Source of the DNA: Anarhynchus alexandrinus
Taxonomy: Eukaryota; Chordata; Aves; Charadriiformes; Charadriidae
NCBI GenBank assembly: GCA_008711295.1
Contig: VUYV01000047.1
Coordinates: forward strand, 801,188-865,187
Direction: 5' to 3'
DNA: 64,000 bases
Shown here: piece by piece, positions 1 to 13,500 of the stretch
Layout: the number at the start of each line of letters is the position of its first letter
How positions within the stretch are numbered: the stretch's first letter is position 1
Program-made: the position numbers and the translations under genes
The notes under the pieces: generated by a model
Told to the model about the DNA's origin: nothing
Databases searched by the model: none
What the model saw: the letters and a program-made list of their open reading frames with translations, nothing else

Positions 1-1304
1 CAAGTACTCTGTCCCTCAGGCCACATAATTCTTTTTGTAGCAATTATGCAGAACACACCAAGCTCCTCAGTTAGCTCAGTACCAAACTTCTTTAACATCT
101 CTCTCTAGTTTAAAGCACGGTCTCCACACAGACTATCTTCCAGGTGTACCTTTGCTGAGACTTCAAGTTATCAATAATGGTTCAGAAGAGTAACCAGCAC
201 TTTCTAAGCGCCCCTCTTGCCAGCCATGTGGGAAATGGGAAGCCTTCCTGACTCATTGCTGTTTGGGCTCCAAGGGAAGCAGTATGCAACATGACTCAAT
301 AAAGACAGGTTTCTGTAGCTTCCCTCCCTTCGCATTTGCTTTTACAAAGACCATTTCCACTGGATTGCTCAACAGGCTGTACAAAGATAAGCTCCTTTTG
401 CATTACCAGTATTCAAAGGAAAAAAAAACCCAAACCCACTGAGTTAGTTTCTGATTGGTGCTACCTTCCCAGATTTAAGTTAAATGAAAAATGACTGTTT
501 ATGTATACACTTTAATTTCAGCTCTATAAAAAATAGAGACAGCGATCAGATAGACAGCTTATCTGAATAGTGTATCTAAATTGACTCAGATTTGGTAATC
601 CCTTGTTAGGCTTATTTTTCTCTGAAATACTCTACATTCACGTTGAAGGCTCTGAATATTGTTTTCAGTCTCTGATAAAGCCCTTAATTCCATATCAGCA
701 GAACTCTTAATCAGGGCTTATCCTTCTATCTCCATTACTTTAATGTAAGCTACAGGACTGTAGACTCCAATTAAAATGGAGTCAGAGAGAAAGCACACAG
801 AGAGCCACCCAGCGCTTGTGGTTTTTCAGAGGATCGACTGTCTCTCCAAAGCCCGAGGAGGAGGCAAAGTTTAGAGCAGAGGCATGGGAAGTCCGTGTGG
901 GCAACCCCACCAGCAGAGGCTCTTCCTGCTCCACCTCATGGCTCACTAGGGCTGGAGAGACCCTCCGTTGTGCCTGGCACCAGTCCCTCCACAGGCTGTT
1001 CCTGCTCAGGGGGACAAACCTTTACTGCCAAGGGGGCTGTTTGCTTCTTTCTTGAAGATGGCGGTACCGCACCAGGTCTTACCAGGCACCGTAACTCCTT
1101 TATTCGTCAAGCTGACAAGTCGTGGGCTGGCAAAGGCAAACATTTCAAATGCTGGTTTTGCACTGCACAGCTTTACCAGCGCTGGTCTTGCAAGCAACAC
1201 ATTGCCTGTTTTATCTTTGTCATTAAAGGCTGCAGAGTTCATTCAGTGCAGACAAGCTGCTACACATACAAGAGGGGTAAAACCGCACTACACCCGTGAT
1301 TCAT
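1..1304. other. 3' flank of L2HGDH, no gene recognised
   Basis: This stretch lies downstream of the L2HGDH stop codon (that gene reads leftwards). Its near part is probably L2HGDH 3' UTR, and the remainder is intergenic. The open frames around 816-1369 overlap one another in several frames, lack resemblance to any protein I know, and have no splice context, so I do not call them genes. In mammals the next gene on this side is SOS2, but none of its exons is visible here. Confidence 0.6.
1099..1104 (-). terminator. candidate poly(A) signal of L2HGDH
   Basis: The plus strand reads TTTATT, which is AATAAA in the L2HGDH transcript, about 200 bases after its stop codon. It is the nearest canonical hexamer. 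Its use is inferred only from position. Confidence 0.35.
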
Positions 1305-1500
1305 TCACAATTCAAATCTTTGCTTCACTTCATCTGCAATCATTTTTGCGATGGCAAGGGAGGAGGTAGCAGCAGGAGAAGGGGCATTTCTGACATGAAG
1401 AATTCTGCTTCCAATATCTCCACTGCCTCCGTCAAATACAAAGTCGTCTACCAAATTTCCATCACTGTCCAATGCTTGAGCTCTCACTCCGGATGGACCC
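1305..1500 (-). CDS. L2HGDH: L2HGDH coding exon 10 with stop codon
   Basis: The acceptor TTTTGCAG precedes [11 protein letters not shown]. The exon carries the conserved [18 protein letters not shown] and ends KQRFEL-stop; the stop codon occupies 1305-1307. Confidence 0.96.
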
Positions 1501-4500
1501 CTGCAAAATAAAGGTGGAGGTCACCATTAGAAAGAAAACGTTTTCTCAACTCAGAAAATCAATTCTGTTCTGACCTTGTGAAGGTACCCACGGAAGCAGT
1601 AAGGAAGGCAGACTGTGGAGTCAAAGCCCGGTCAGGCTTTTGGGGGAGCACAGGGAAGTTTAAGACTTGTGAGGCAGAGTGGGAGATGTCTCACAGTCAT
1701 TACCGTAAAACAAGGGCAGGTAGCCAAGCAGAGGATCTTCTGTATCTCTCCTGGTTGTGAAGTTACTCTCCTCCCCACACACACAAACATGCCCTGTCTT
1801 TTCAAAAAGGAAACCCTTTGTTTTGAGACAGCAAGCCTTGTCAAACATGAATTTCATGCCAATGGTATACTGCCTCAGCTGGATAACTCCCTTCTACCAA
1901 GCTTGAGCTTTTCTTATTCTGGATTTTCTCGCTGCAAATTGTTGGACAGTTAAACCCACATCCAGGTCCTTAAACACCTCATCTTTCCTCACAAGTCTCT
2001 TCAGTTCCTTGGCATTTCTAAACTCCTTTGAATTAGTTTCTCTCACCACACAGTAAGAAGCTGAATACGATTTTATTGAGATGATTAAACTAAGTCAATA
2101 TTCACTCACCAGCAACCCACAGTCTGGCTTCCCCTCTGCATTTCATTAGAGTTTTGCTTTCTTTGTGAACTCAGATTACGTTCAGGCTACTGAATGTACT
2201 GCTAGGATAAAGAGACTTTTTCTTTTTGGTCAATGTGTCACAACTGTGAATTTTAGCCTATGGAGAGTGTAGAAAGTCACACAAATACTCATGAAACTTG
2301 CCTATACACAAGCAAACACAATATAAAAGGCCTTCCTGTAGAAAGTATCTAAATGCTTCTATGCTTTGCTAGCATATTTTAGTGAAGGGAGTAAGCCAAT
2401 GCAACGTTTGCTACTGTTAAAAATAAGAGATTTAACAAGCCACTGGGTGTTACTAACAAGAATTTTCTTTACCTGAGTACATCATTGATGGTGACCTCAG
2501 GGATGAACTTCTGAAGTTGCTTCACCTGTGCGCTAAGGAAACACGCTCTGTACATTTCACTCATTCCGTAAGACAGGTTTCTCAGCACAAGCTTCCATAA
2601 CCCACTGTAAAGGGAAAAATAACTGCAGTAGGAACAAATCTTCCCTAATAAATGTCAAACTAACACTAAGAAAGTAGAAAATGCATAGCAAAAGTTCCCA
2701 TTCCCAACATCAGTAATCCGTCATGGTTTCTACTTGAGAAAGATATGTTTGTCCTTCTCTGCTTCAACAAACCTTGTTTACAGAAGCGTAGCATTGCATT
2801 TACATTCTTTCTTTGAGAATTAACTCTGAACTCCAGTCCTTCCTATGTCCAGGATTTTTCTCTGGTCCAGTCAAATGGCAAAAGACTGAAAACCCACACA
2901 CACGAGGGAAGACAGACATGCTGCTTGAGACTTTTTTCCACAATCATTCTGAAAAGATCGTCGCACTCCTAAACTCCTCAGCTTTCAGTCAATGAATCTT
3001 GCTACGTCTTTGCAGATCTTGTTTGCTTGCTTTGCTTTCCTCAAGTCTTCCAGTATAAAAATCTATAGACAATGATCAAGATGCTTTCAACTCTTTACTT
3101 GAATAAACTGCATTAAGTTGAGCTGTTTGCCAGAAAGCTATTTTCCAGTTCCCTGACCTGTTTTGCAGCCTCTCCATGGATCCTCCCCAATATTTTCACA
3201 TTCTTTTTCAAGTCTAATTTCTAAAATTGAGCACTTGGTAATGGTCTGTCCAGCCCCTCATAGTGAAGCAAGATTTCTCTCGACTTCTACAGATATTCTG
3301 TTCATTTATGTTTGCAATTTTAGCAATGATTCCTAATTCCTCTGACATGCTTTCTAAGACAGCTTCCCAGCCTGAATTCGTGGCCCTTAACCTATTTCCT
3401 TGCACTTGGACATTTTTTAGATGTATATTGATGGTCTGACAAAGTTTAACACGGCAATTCAGACCACTCTGTGTTCTCTCTTCCAAGCATCCTCTGCAGG
3501 TATGTTAATCACACTGTCTAGGTTAATTAAAACGTTACACTGCATCAGACCAAAACCAATCCTGGAGGACCTCCACGAGTAGAAACATGGCTCACCAGTA
3601 CCGTGCGATGAGGAGCCACATTCTTGGACCAGCTGAGACATGTCTTGGTAGTTTATGAAAATTCAAATATTAGATCACATGAAGTCAAGTGTCTTGGCAA
3701 AGTCCACCCTTATCAGCACAACTGTCTTTAAACACCCCAAAAACTTGGCAAAAGCACTTTTTTGACAAGAACTAGCTTCCACAGAGTCACAAGCTGACAT
3801 TTAAATAACTGCATTCAGCAGACAAAAAGACAAGATATTACCTGTACGTTACGGCATCTAAAAAGTCTCCAGTGCTGAAGTCAAACAATTTGTAGCCCTC
3901 TCGCTTAAAGGCTAGTACGGCATTAGGACCAAGCCAAATACTGCCATCCATTCTTGGTGTGAAATGAAATCCCAGAAAAGGGAACCGAGGATTGGGAACC
4001 TAAAGGGGGATATAACCGTTATTACAGCTGTTACAAACCAGATCAGAGAAACAGCCACACAACCACTCAAGTCAACAAACTTGTCCAGGAAACATGGAAA
4101 AAATGTCAGGAGGAAAGTTACAAACATTTACAGTTTATTGTGTGAGAGAGTGGATAAAACAAACTGAAACACAGTAAAGGAGTTGTCCTCCCAACAAATG
4201 GAGATAACTATTTTTAAATGAACAAGTGAAAAAGGAAGTAAATTTGCCATTTTATTTTCAATCACTACAACAAAATTCGAGTCATATAACCATACAATTG
4301 GCTCCTACGCTGTTTTTCTGCTTGTTAATTGTGCAGTTATAGCACATAACTAATTTAAAACATTGAAAAACAGAGCAGGGCCAAGTAAGGCAGCAACTTA
4401 GGTAAAAGCAAAACAAACAACAGAAAAAAAAAAGTACACATGATTTCTCAGGATATAAATCAACCCACAACAAAACCAATGACACACTAATGCTATTCAC

Positions 4501-7500
4501 CAGTAGTAATTATACTGCAATAAACTAGGTTATAAAATATTAGGAAAAACCTCACCATGCCTGTATTGCTCAAAACAACATATAGTTAGCAAGCCTGATT
4601 AATGCTAATAATGATCTGCCGTTTCTTTTTTGTTTGGGAATGGAATACAGTGTAATTGTGTGCGAAGCCTGAAACAGAAATAAGCTGTCTATATGCAGAT
4701 ACAAGTATTAAATAAGCACACCTCTACATAAGCTGGCACTTCAAGATCTTTAGCTATTTAGAAAAGGTGACTACAGAGGTGACTGTGTTATAGTCTGAAA
4801 ATAAGCAAGCATTGGGTATTCTTCAAAAAACAGTATTGTTATGACTAAAAAGTGCTTTAAGATATGTTCATTTTCTGTATTCAGTGCACTGATTTTCCTG
4901 TTAAAAATATGCCTTTAATACTTTTGAAGCTTAGTGCAACCACTCCACAAACTACATTACATTTCCAGCAACATATCACTAAGAGTCGTGCAATTTTCTA
5001 ATCTTATTACCATATTTGGCCATAACAAAAAAATTCAAAGTGTACCAGCTATCCTCACACATCCATGAAACGAGGCTGGAAGGCACCCTCACATCCCAGC
5101 CAGTTCCTCCCTCCCATCCCAAGACAGGATCCTGAATCATTCCGAGGTGAGAAGACGTCAGACAAACACCCAATGCCCAGAGTTCCACAATTTCCTTAGG
5201 GCGACCTGCTCCAGTGTTTAGCACGCAATTCTAAGTTCATATTCAGTAAGGCAGTATTTCAACATACTGCATGAATTGACTAAAATGCTGCCCTAGGAGT
5301 TGTCTCTTCTTGCTTGCTAACTGCACTTTTTGTCTGGAATTGCTCCTCTTCATCGCACATTTTTCTATATTAGATGGTAGAAAGCTTACCCTTTTCTTCC
5401 CGCCTCTATATTTTGTCATACAAAGTAAAGCTAATACAAAGACAGGTTGAGAAGCAAATATCTAAATCCGAGCTTTGGGTATTAGCACACAAGACTAAAC
5501 CCTCCATCTAAGTAATTAATTATTTACTGTTGTCCCTCATTGACTTCTGTATCCTGCCTACAGATTTATTTTATAACATGAAGAAAGAAGCCAGGCTTTT
5601 GTGGGCATGTGGATATCATGCTAAATGTTTCATTCTTTCCCTATTAAAAAACCAAAAACACAAACAAAAAAAACAACTGCCAATAATTTCCCAGGAATTA
5701 CCTATTCCTCAAGAATTAACAAAAACAAACTGTTCTGTCAGAAAGCAACTGACTCTACATCCATATGTTGTGCACCATTATCTGAAATCTAACAGAAACA
5801 ACCATGTAACATTGCCCTTATTTCTGTAGTTTTAGCAGTTCTTAGAGAACGCTGTGAAAGACAAACTAGAAAGTACATACCGGATAAATATTTCCTTTAA
5901 CCATATAACACTTTTCTGGTTTTAGCACCAAATAATCTCCACGGAACGGCACAATACGAGGTTCGGGGCTGCAGCCACTGATCTCAGACAGGCGGTCTGA
6001 GTAAAGTCCTGCACAGGTCACAATGTGCCGACAGTTGATTTCCTCACCCTGTGGAGAAAAAAAAAACCCACCAACACAAACCAACACACACAAAAATTCA
6101 ACATATCTACTAAAAACCCACCCATCACCTACAAGTGTTGGAAAAAAATGAGTCAAGACCAGAAAGGAAACCAACCGTATTTTCAAAAGGAGGCAGAAAC
6201 ATTTAATTATTTAATGTAATTCTTTATAATATTCTCCTGTATTCCCTGGAGGAGAACTATCCTGAAATGGCATTCATTGGGCAGGTAGGACTGGAAGAAT
6301 CTTTATAGAAAAGGGGTGGGGAAGGAAAAAAAACCCAAAAACAGAACAAAAGAAGAAACATGTCATCGATTCTCAGACTACCTTCAGGTTCAATTCCCAA
6401 AACACAGCCTCACGCGTTACACGAGCATGCTTATTGTACACGGCACAGCCTCAACACATGGGGTCACAGACTCCGCTCCTCCAGCAAACCAAGTGTCTCC
6501 CCTGGCACTCCCTCACCTCTGCATCTTACCAAGCCCTGACGCCAGGCTAGCCTGCGGCTCCCTGGCCAGCTTCGCATGGCCAGAGGGTGCATGACAGCTG
6601 GAGTAGCTACAGAACCACAACGCTTTTGGTTTAATAAAGCTGTTAACAGATTTCGCCGCACGCACCGGGAGTGGTCGTACTACTGTACAGTAGTTTATCC
6701 ACAAAGCTACGCAAGTTCACAGCACACGGTCACTCAGAGCTGTTAAATATCTAAACACCTTAACATCTAAATAAAGAAAATCACAAACTATTACCTACTT
6801 ATCTATATAGCTCACAGTATTTGTTTTCAAATACTATGGGGTTTTTCTTCAACTAAAAATGTTTCCATAGAAATAATAAAATTTTTTAAAAAATAATCAG
6901 TATTTGGTGAGAGAATCTAACAGATCTTGGGAGCGACTTTTTAATGAAAGAGCAGAAATAGAACAAGAAGCAGCAGCACTAACTTTAAAAACTACTGGGG
7001 GGTAGTGAGGTTGGTTTTGTTTGTCTTCCCTCCGCACCCCAAAGAAGAGTCCAGATATTCTCTCCTGAAGGTGAAAAGGTTACAACTAAATTTCCTGTGC
7101 AGCATTAACTGACCCGCAGGAATGACACCAATATATGCATTTGCTTTACTAAATTAGCTTGTGGCTTTCTGATGATAAAATTATTCTAGATGCCTTCTTA
7201 TCATTTTTATAGATGCCAAAGACCAAAAGCAAACATGAAAACAGGTGTTTCTCACCAAATGAGTGATAAAAGGAGCCCTTGGAAACAACAAGCATAAGAA
7301 TGTACAAATAAAGAAGATAAGGGACACATACAGTCAAACATTAGTCAGGCAGCAGAAAGAGAAAGTTATACTTTCATTCTTATTCCCAGTACACAGTAAA
7401 ATGTAAACAAGCTCATTGTTAAGAATTGATTGCAGTTGTTTTATAAAAGCATTCCTAGATGACAGCGATCATGTTACCGAACAGCAGCTTTTTAACTTTT

Positions 7501-10500
7501 TTTAGAGAGCTGATTAATCCACCAGGACTCAACAAAAATTCTTAAGAAAAGGAGAAATGGCTTTCTATTAAGCAATTAATTCTTCAATTTAGTTCTTACC
7601 TTTGAGTTCCTAACAATGACTGGGTATTTCAGTCCTGTAATAGAATTAGACAACAGAAGGAATTAATAGAATACGTAACAGAAAACTGACAGAACAGGCG
7701 ACTTGTCATGATTAAGGGTTCTTCCACTGGAAGATCTCCAAGCTAGGGCGCAACTACTATTAATGTAACTGACATTGTTGGATGTAACTGTATTTAGGAA
7801 TTAATAGCCTTTTTCTTTTTTGCATTCTTCCGTATGTGTACCCACACAGATCCAACCTGCCTTCCAGGGTAAAGAAAAAGCACCACCACAAGAATACACA
7901 CGCAATATTCAGCTAAATCTGATTTTAATAGGAGAGAACAACCTACTTCCTCTCTTTTACTGTCATTTTCTTCCATCAGCATTAAATGTTTCAGCTGAAG
8001 GGTGACCTGCCTGAGTTAAAAAATGTGAGCTTGCTCAATATCTAACATAATTTTGCCTTTTGTTTCTTCCCTATGAGACAGAAAGGTTCAGAAACGTGGT
8101 TTCAGTTAAAGCAAATGTGTTTTGAGCAAGATCTTTGGCAGGACTGTAGTAAACGGAGGGTAAAAAAATGCCTTACCATCTTCACTTTCTGAAGAACTTT
8201 CTTTAGCCATCTCCATGTTTGTGACTTCAAAATCAGTCAAGATGGTCCCACCTGCTTCCTGGAAGTCTTCAGCATAGGACTGGGCCACTTGTTTGTAATT
8301 CACAATGCCGGTATATGGAGAATCAAGGGCCATCAGACCCTGAAACAGTATTAAGATACAGAAGTACAGTGAGGGCTGTATATGGACTTTGGTCTTCAAT
8401 ACAGAGAATATTTAATCTGAAATAATGTGCATTGCCATTGAGGGAAGTACTGCTGTCTCCTCATCCCTGCCTGCTCATTCCTAGTCCCTCCATGTGCCAG
8501 CTCCAGTGTTCATGTCTGCTGACAACTAATATGTCGAAAACTACCTATGGTGGATTAAGTGATCGTGTAACTATAGCATAAACAAGTCTTCTTGACAGAG
8601 CGCTTAATGATAAAACAGGTTACCTAACCTTGGCTTCAGCTAATATGTACTTATTTTCTACCATGCATTATACAATTCCACCTTCAAATGGTCACCTGGG
8701 AGTTCCACCTGACACATGGCTGTTGCCAATGCCTCCTGTGAGGCTAAAAGATACCATCTCAACACTACTGCTCTGCACATCAGAGAGAAAAGTCCCTCCT
8801 AAGTTAGGCAACAGCCTATACTTGTCCTAGCAGAAAGCAAGGTTCAAGTCCAGTGTGTAGCTAGAATTTTTAATGTTTCTCTGAGATATTTCACTATGTT
8901 TATACCAGAAAGGCTCAATTTCCCACATAATTTTTATCATCACAATATTTTCCTAGTTCCAGCTATGAAATAAGGATAGTAGAACTGCTTTACCTCAGAG
9001 AAATGCTGCAAGCGTAACTACACTAAAAGACTGTCAGTCACTCAGATACTACGACAGCAGGGGCCATTTACATGCCCAAGACAACCAGAACGGCAGAACT
9101 GTGTCTTACACAAAACCTTCCTCTCCACTTGATATACAAGTGCAATGTTTTACAACACCACTCAAGTTCCCTTTGCTTACGAGGAAAGGACTCGGCTTAG
9201 GAAACCAAAGCAACTGTAGTAAGACCCATCTGAGTCTACTCATTTGCAGAAGTAAATGCTCAGCTGCATCTTGAACATGCAAAGAATGTTTCAAGGAGTG
9301 GATAAAAAATGTTTATGAGAAAAAAAGATAAAAAAAGATTCCTCTCCAGAAAATTTTTGTCTGTGCCTACAACCACTGATAAGCAATGAGTCATGCAGCT
9401 ACACCAATAGCAAGCTGCCAGATGAAACAGTATGGGGAATTTATATCCAGATTTTTCTCTCAAAGATACACTAGACAACAACAAATCTGTATTCCATAAA
9501 CTACTCACATTTCTCCTGCTGTGAAAATAAACAGGCTGAGAAGTGCTACATAACAATCGTGTGTAGGAAGCAACTGGATTGAAATTGGCTCCATCCAAGT
9601 CTGCACTTACAGATGGGAAGGCATTTTCATTGCTGCACTATCAAGCTTTACTGTAAGTCAAATAATTTTAGTGGGAAGAAGCAGAATCATCTTGGCATAA
9701 ACTCAGATATAGCAGCTCTAATCTGGGCAAAGGAAAATCTGCCTATCAACCACAAAAACATCCAAGCAAGCACCTGCAAGGAGAAGGGGAAAAAATGAAA
9801 GATTAAAAAAATAATAAAAAATCACTCCTTGTCATTGGTGGGAGGACTGGTTTTTGTTTCTGAGCATATACATCAGGGAGAACACCTCTGTAAAAAAGGA
9901 CGAAGTCTGAACAACTTGGAGGCTCTGCCCATTTGCCTATAAATTCAGCTCTGCGCATCGACTATAGAGTCCCATACTTTGACTCAAATAATTCTGATTC
10001 CTTTGGTAGGCTGTGAGTGAAACAGATTACCTGCTCTCTAATTTGCGAATGCTGGCCCTTATGCTGGCCAGCACATCATTTGCAATTAGTGGCAGCAGCA
10101 ACAGCTCTTTATGACTTCAGCACACAGAGAGCTAATGAACTATGAAATGATAAGCACGGAAATGAGGACAGGTGAGCAGGAGAAACTTGAGGTGAAAATG
10201 TCACCAAGGACGATTCTGCAGGACCACCTGATGTTGTGTTAGACCTGGTCTGATGTGTATGTAATGGCAAATGCATACAAAGGATTGGGCAGAGATAAAA
10301 AGTTCCAGAAATAAATGGATACTTTTTTTTTTTGGTTGACAATTATATTTCTTCTGGGTTGTCAGGCTCTTTTGAACTTGTCAACCATGCAAATTACCCC
10401 AAGGCCAGAAACATATTTATGTTAAATTAAAAAAATAATATCACCTGAGAAACTGAGGTCTTACATGCCCAATAAAAATAAGCAAATCCCTTACCCTGCA

Positions 10501-13500
10501 GAAGGGTTCTTTCGCTTGGATTTCTTTTGCTCCGATCAGTTTCAGACCTGGGACGTTGTTCTGCAGCCCTCTTTCATACAGAGCTTTGAGTCTTGGAATT
10601 TCATCTTGTTCAACAGCTACAATTAGCTTCAGAAAAGATAACAAGGCACACCAGTGAGCAAAACATAAAAAGCTAGTTCAGGTTTGGCATTAAGCCCAAG
10701 CTAACAAGCAAGCAATAGTGAATAAGTGAATAGTAAATTATAATTCAAGGGGGAGAAAAATGTGGTTTGTGTTGTTAGTGGCATAAGATTCTATAAATAC
10801 CTACTATTACTGAGAAAGCACTAATATATTAAGGAGAGTGAAAAACAAATGTGAAACTGTAGTTTAAGTTGCTGTCAACAGATAATATTTGCTAAAAGTA
10901 GCATGAGACTACAAATCTGAATGTGAAAGATGAGAATATGATTTTAAAGAGCCACTGGGATGCTTCCAAAAATAAAAATGAACTCAACCCAAGATGTACA
11001 AATCTCAAACAGTCTCAATAGGAGAGTAAGGATGTGTTCTGACGCAGTGTCTAAACTGAACTGCACCAGCTTCACTTCCTTTCACCATGTAGTTAGCTCA
11101 CAACTATCATGAGAGATTTATCCAGACTATGAACTATCTGTGCCAAGTTTGCACAGACCATACTCCTGCCAGGTCCAACTCAGGGCTGACAACACAGGCA
11201 TCTTTGCATTGAGAAGGCGCTGAAGTCTCCAAGCCTGGGGCTGCTGCTTTATATAAAACAAGCGGTAAAGCTTCAACATCACCTTCCCTGGAATAAACAC
11301 TGCCGGGGAAGGCGATGCAGAAGTACACAAATTCAGTGTCAGCAAAGGACCAACAATGCTCCTGGGTCAGTGCAATCCCTGCCCAAGCTCAAACCGACTC
11401 CATCTGCAGTTCTGGTGCTTTGAGTTGAAAGCAGGCTTGTAAGTTCAGGTGTATTGCTGAGCAAATCCACAGTGCCATCTTGCGACCAGCGCTGCAGCGG
11501 AGGGAGCGCAGCACGAACGCAGCAGTGTACCCAGCCAGGCCACCACAACCGCCACTGCCCTGGTGCAGGGCCCATCAACGCTGCCACATGCAGGGCGCTC
11601 TGCTCTGCAGCCCAGGGCTGGGAGAGATCTGCACCCAGCTCCAGTGGGCGCTGAGCTGGGGGGCCCTGAAGGGGCACTTGTCACCTCAGCATTGCACTTT
11701 TAAGAGAAAGGCTCACGCTCTCCAAGATGTTTATGAGCAACCTGGAAAGGGGCAGGGAGGTGAGAAAGGCAGATGATGGTTTAAAGTGACTCAAGGTGGT
11801 TCAGACAAGAGCTGACTGTAAAGAACTGCAGAGGGACCTTCCAAAATGAACGAGCGACTAACAAAATGGCAGATGAAATTAAATGCAGATAAATGTGAAA
11901 TGATGATCACAGAAAAAGCAGTCATAGCCTCATGTATAAAATGATGGAATCCAAATTCAAAGTTATCACTCAGGACCAAGATCATAGGGTTAGGATAGAC
12001 AATCCTACAGAAACATCAGCTCAATGCCTAATGACAGCTGAAAAGCCCTAAATTGAATGTTAGAAACAACTACGAAAAGGATACGGGATAATACAGAGAA
12101 CTCTACTATTTCACTGCAAAAATCCGGGATCTGACCACACCTTGAATGCTGTGTGCAGTTGTGGTCCTCATCTTGTATCAAAGATGCATTAACTAGAAAC
12201 AGTTCAGAGAACGAAGACAAGGTGGAGAGAGAGTCATGAAAAAGCTTCTCTAAGAGGAATGACTGAGCAGACTAAGACTCACCAGCTGGAAAGGACGACT
12301 TTGGGGGAGGAGGGGATATAAAATTATATGCAACTTGGGCAGTGTGAGCACAGATCAACTGTTCACCGCCTCTTCCAACACAAGGGCTAGGGACCATGAG
12401 ATGAAGCTTGTAGGAGCCAGTTTCAAAATGATGTAACTCTTACAGGTCTTTTCCAATCTAGGAGATTCTGTGATTCACGCAGCGGGTTGTTGCTCTCTGC
12501 AACTGCCCAAAGGATGCTCTGATGAAAAAGCTTTTAATTGAAAAACACTTGGAAGAGAAATCTATTGAGAGTCACTACAGACAAAACAGATCAGGCTCAG
12601 AAAAAAAACTCAGCTGAAAATAGTTGGAAGCTGGGAGAATTAATAATTTGCTTGTCCTGTTCTCATTCCTTCCTAGGTCTCTCTTTATAGACACTTCCAG
12701 AAATAGGATATAGTGTTGGGCAGACCCCAAACTGAATCAGTACCGCCACTCTTCTCTTCTCAGCATTTCAGGTTGAGTTATGTGGATGTAACATGGCATA
12801 AATACATGTAGCTGGGTGACGTCTGGAGCTGTTTTCAAGGCATGGAGTCTTTTTGGAGCCCGCAATGCCAAGAAGTATGGCATGCACATACTGAGAGCCT
12901 TTGTGTTCCTTGGAACTACAGAGATGAGCCTCCATGGGGCCTGGCTTCCACCATTGCCTGGGCTATTTCAGCTCAGCCCCCAGATAAGGAGAATTATTAT
13001 TTAGGCCCAGAAAAAGGAACTGATTTGAGTTGCTAGAAAGAAGAAAACAAAAAGGCACATTCATCCTGAAGGTAGGCAGAAACTTATGTCTTGAGAGAAA
13101 GACCGCAAGCAGGCTTATGCTATACATTGTAGCATACATTATACAGTCTCACTTTCCAAAGGCAAAGTACGAACACACAGCAGTTCCTATACCTTCCCAC
13201 ACTGTTTATATGGTATTCCCTTCTGGTCACAGTACTTGTAGCAGAGAGCTGCACCCTGCACACACAGCTTGGCTTTCAGAGATCCGGGTTTGTAGTAAAT
13301 CCCACTGTGAATCACACCACTGTTATGTCCACTCTGATGATGAGCTAAATAGAAAGAAAAACAGGTTATCAAAATACATATGCATACCTTAACTACTTCA
13401 GCAGTCAGAAGAGCAAGCAATTTGAGGTCCTGCCCTAAATCAGCGTTACAATAAGAGATGCTCAAATAAGGTAACTGCACAGCAAACACAATTCCTCCCT

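Larger units (their letters stand above)
1501..13192 (-). other. L2HGDH introns 3-9, mostly unannotated sequence
   Basis: The introns between exons 3 and 10 are AT-rich and hold no second gene I can support. Lengths are 972 (1501-2472), 1237 (2605-3841), 1881 (4000-5880), 1551 (6049-7599), 542 (7635-8176), 2155 (8340-10494) and 2566 bases (10627-13192). The only clear repeat is an old CR1 in the last of these. The open frames listed by simple scanning in the introns have no splice context or recognisable protein. Confidence 0.6.

Noticed and set aside
1055..1064. Second AAGATGGCGG YY1-like word downstream of L2HGDH
   Set aside because: There is no CpG island or start codon context, so a single ten-base match is not meaningful.
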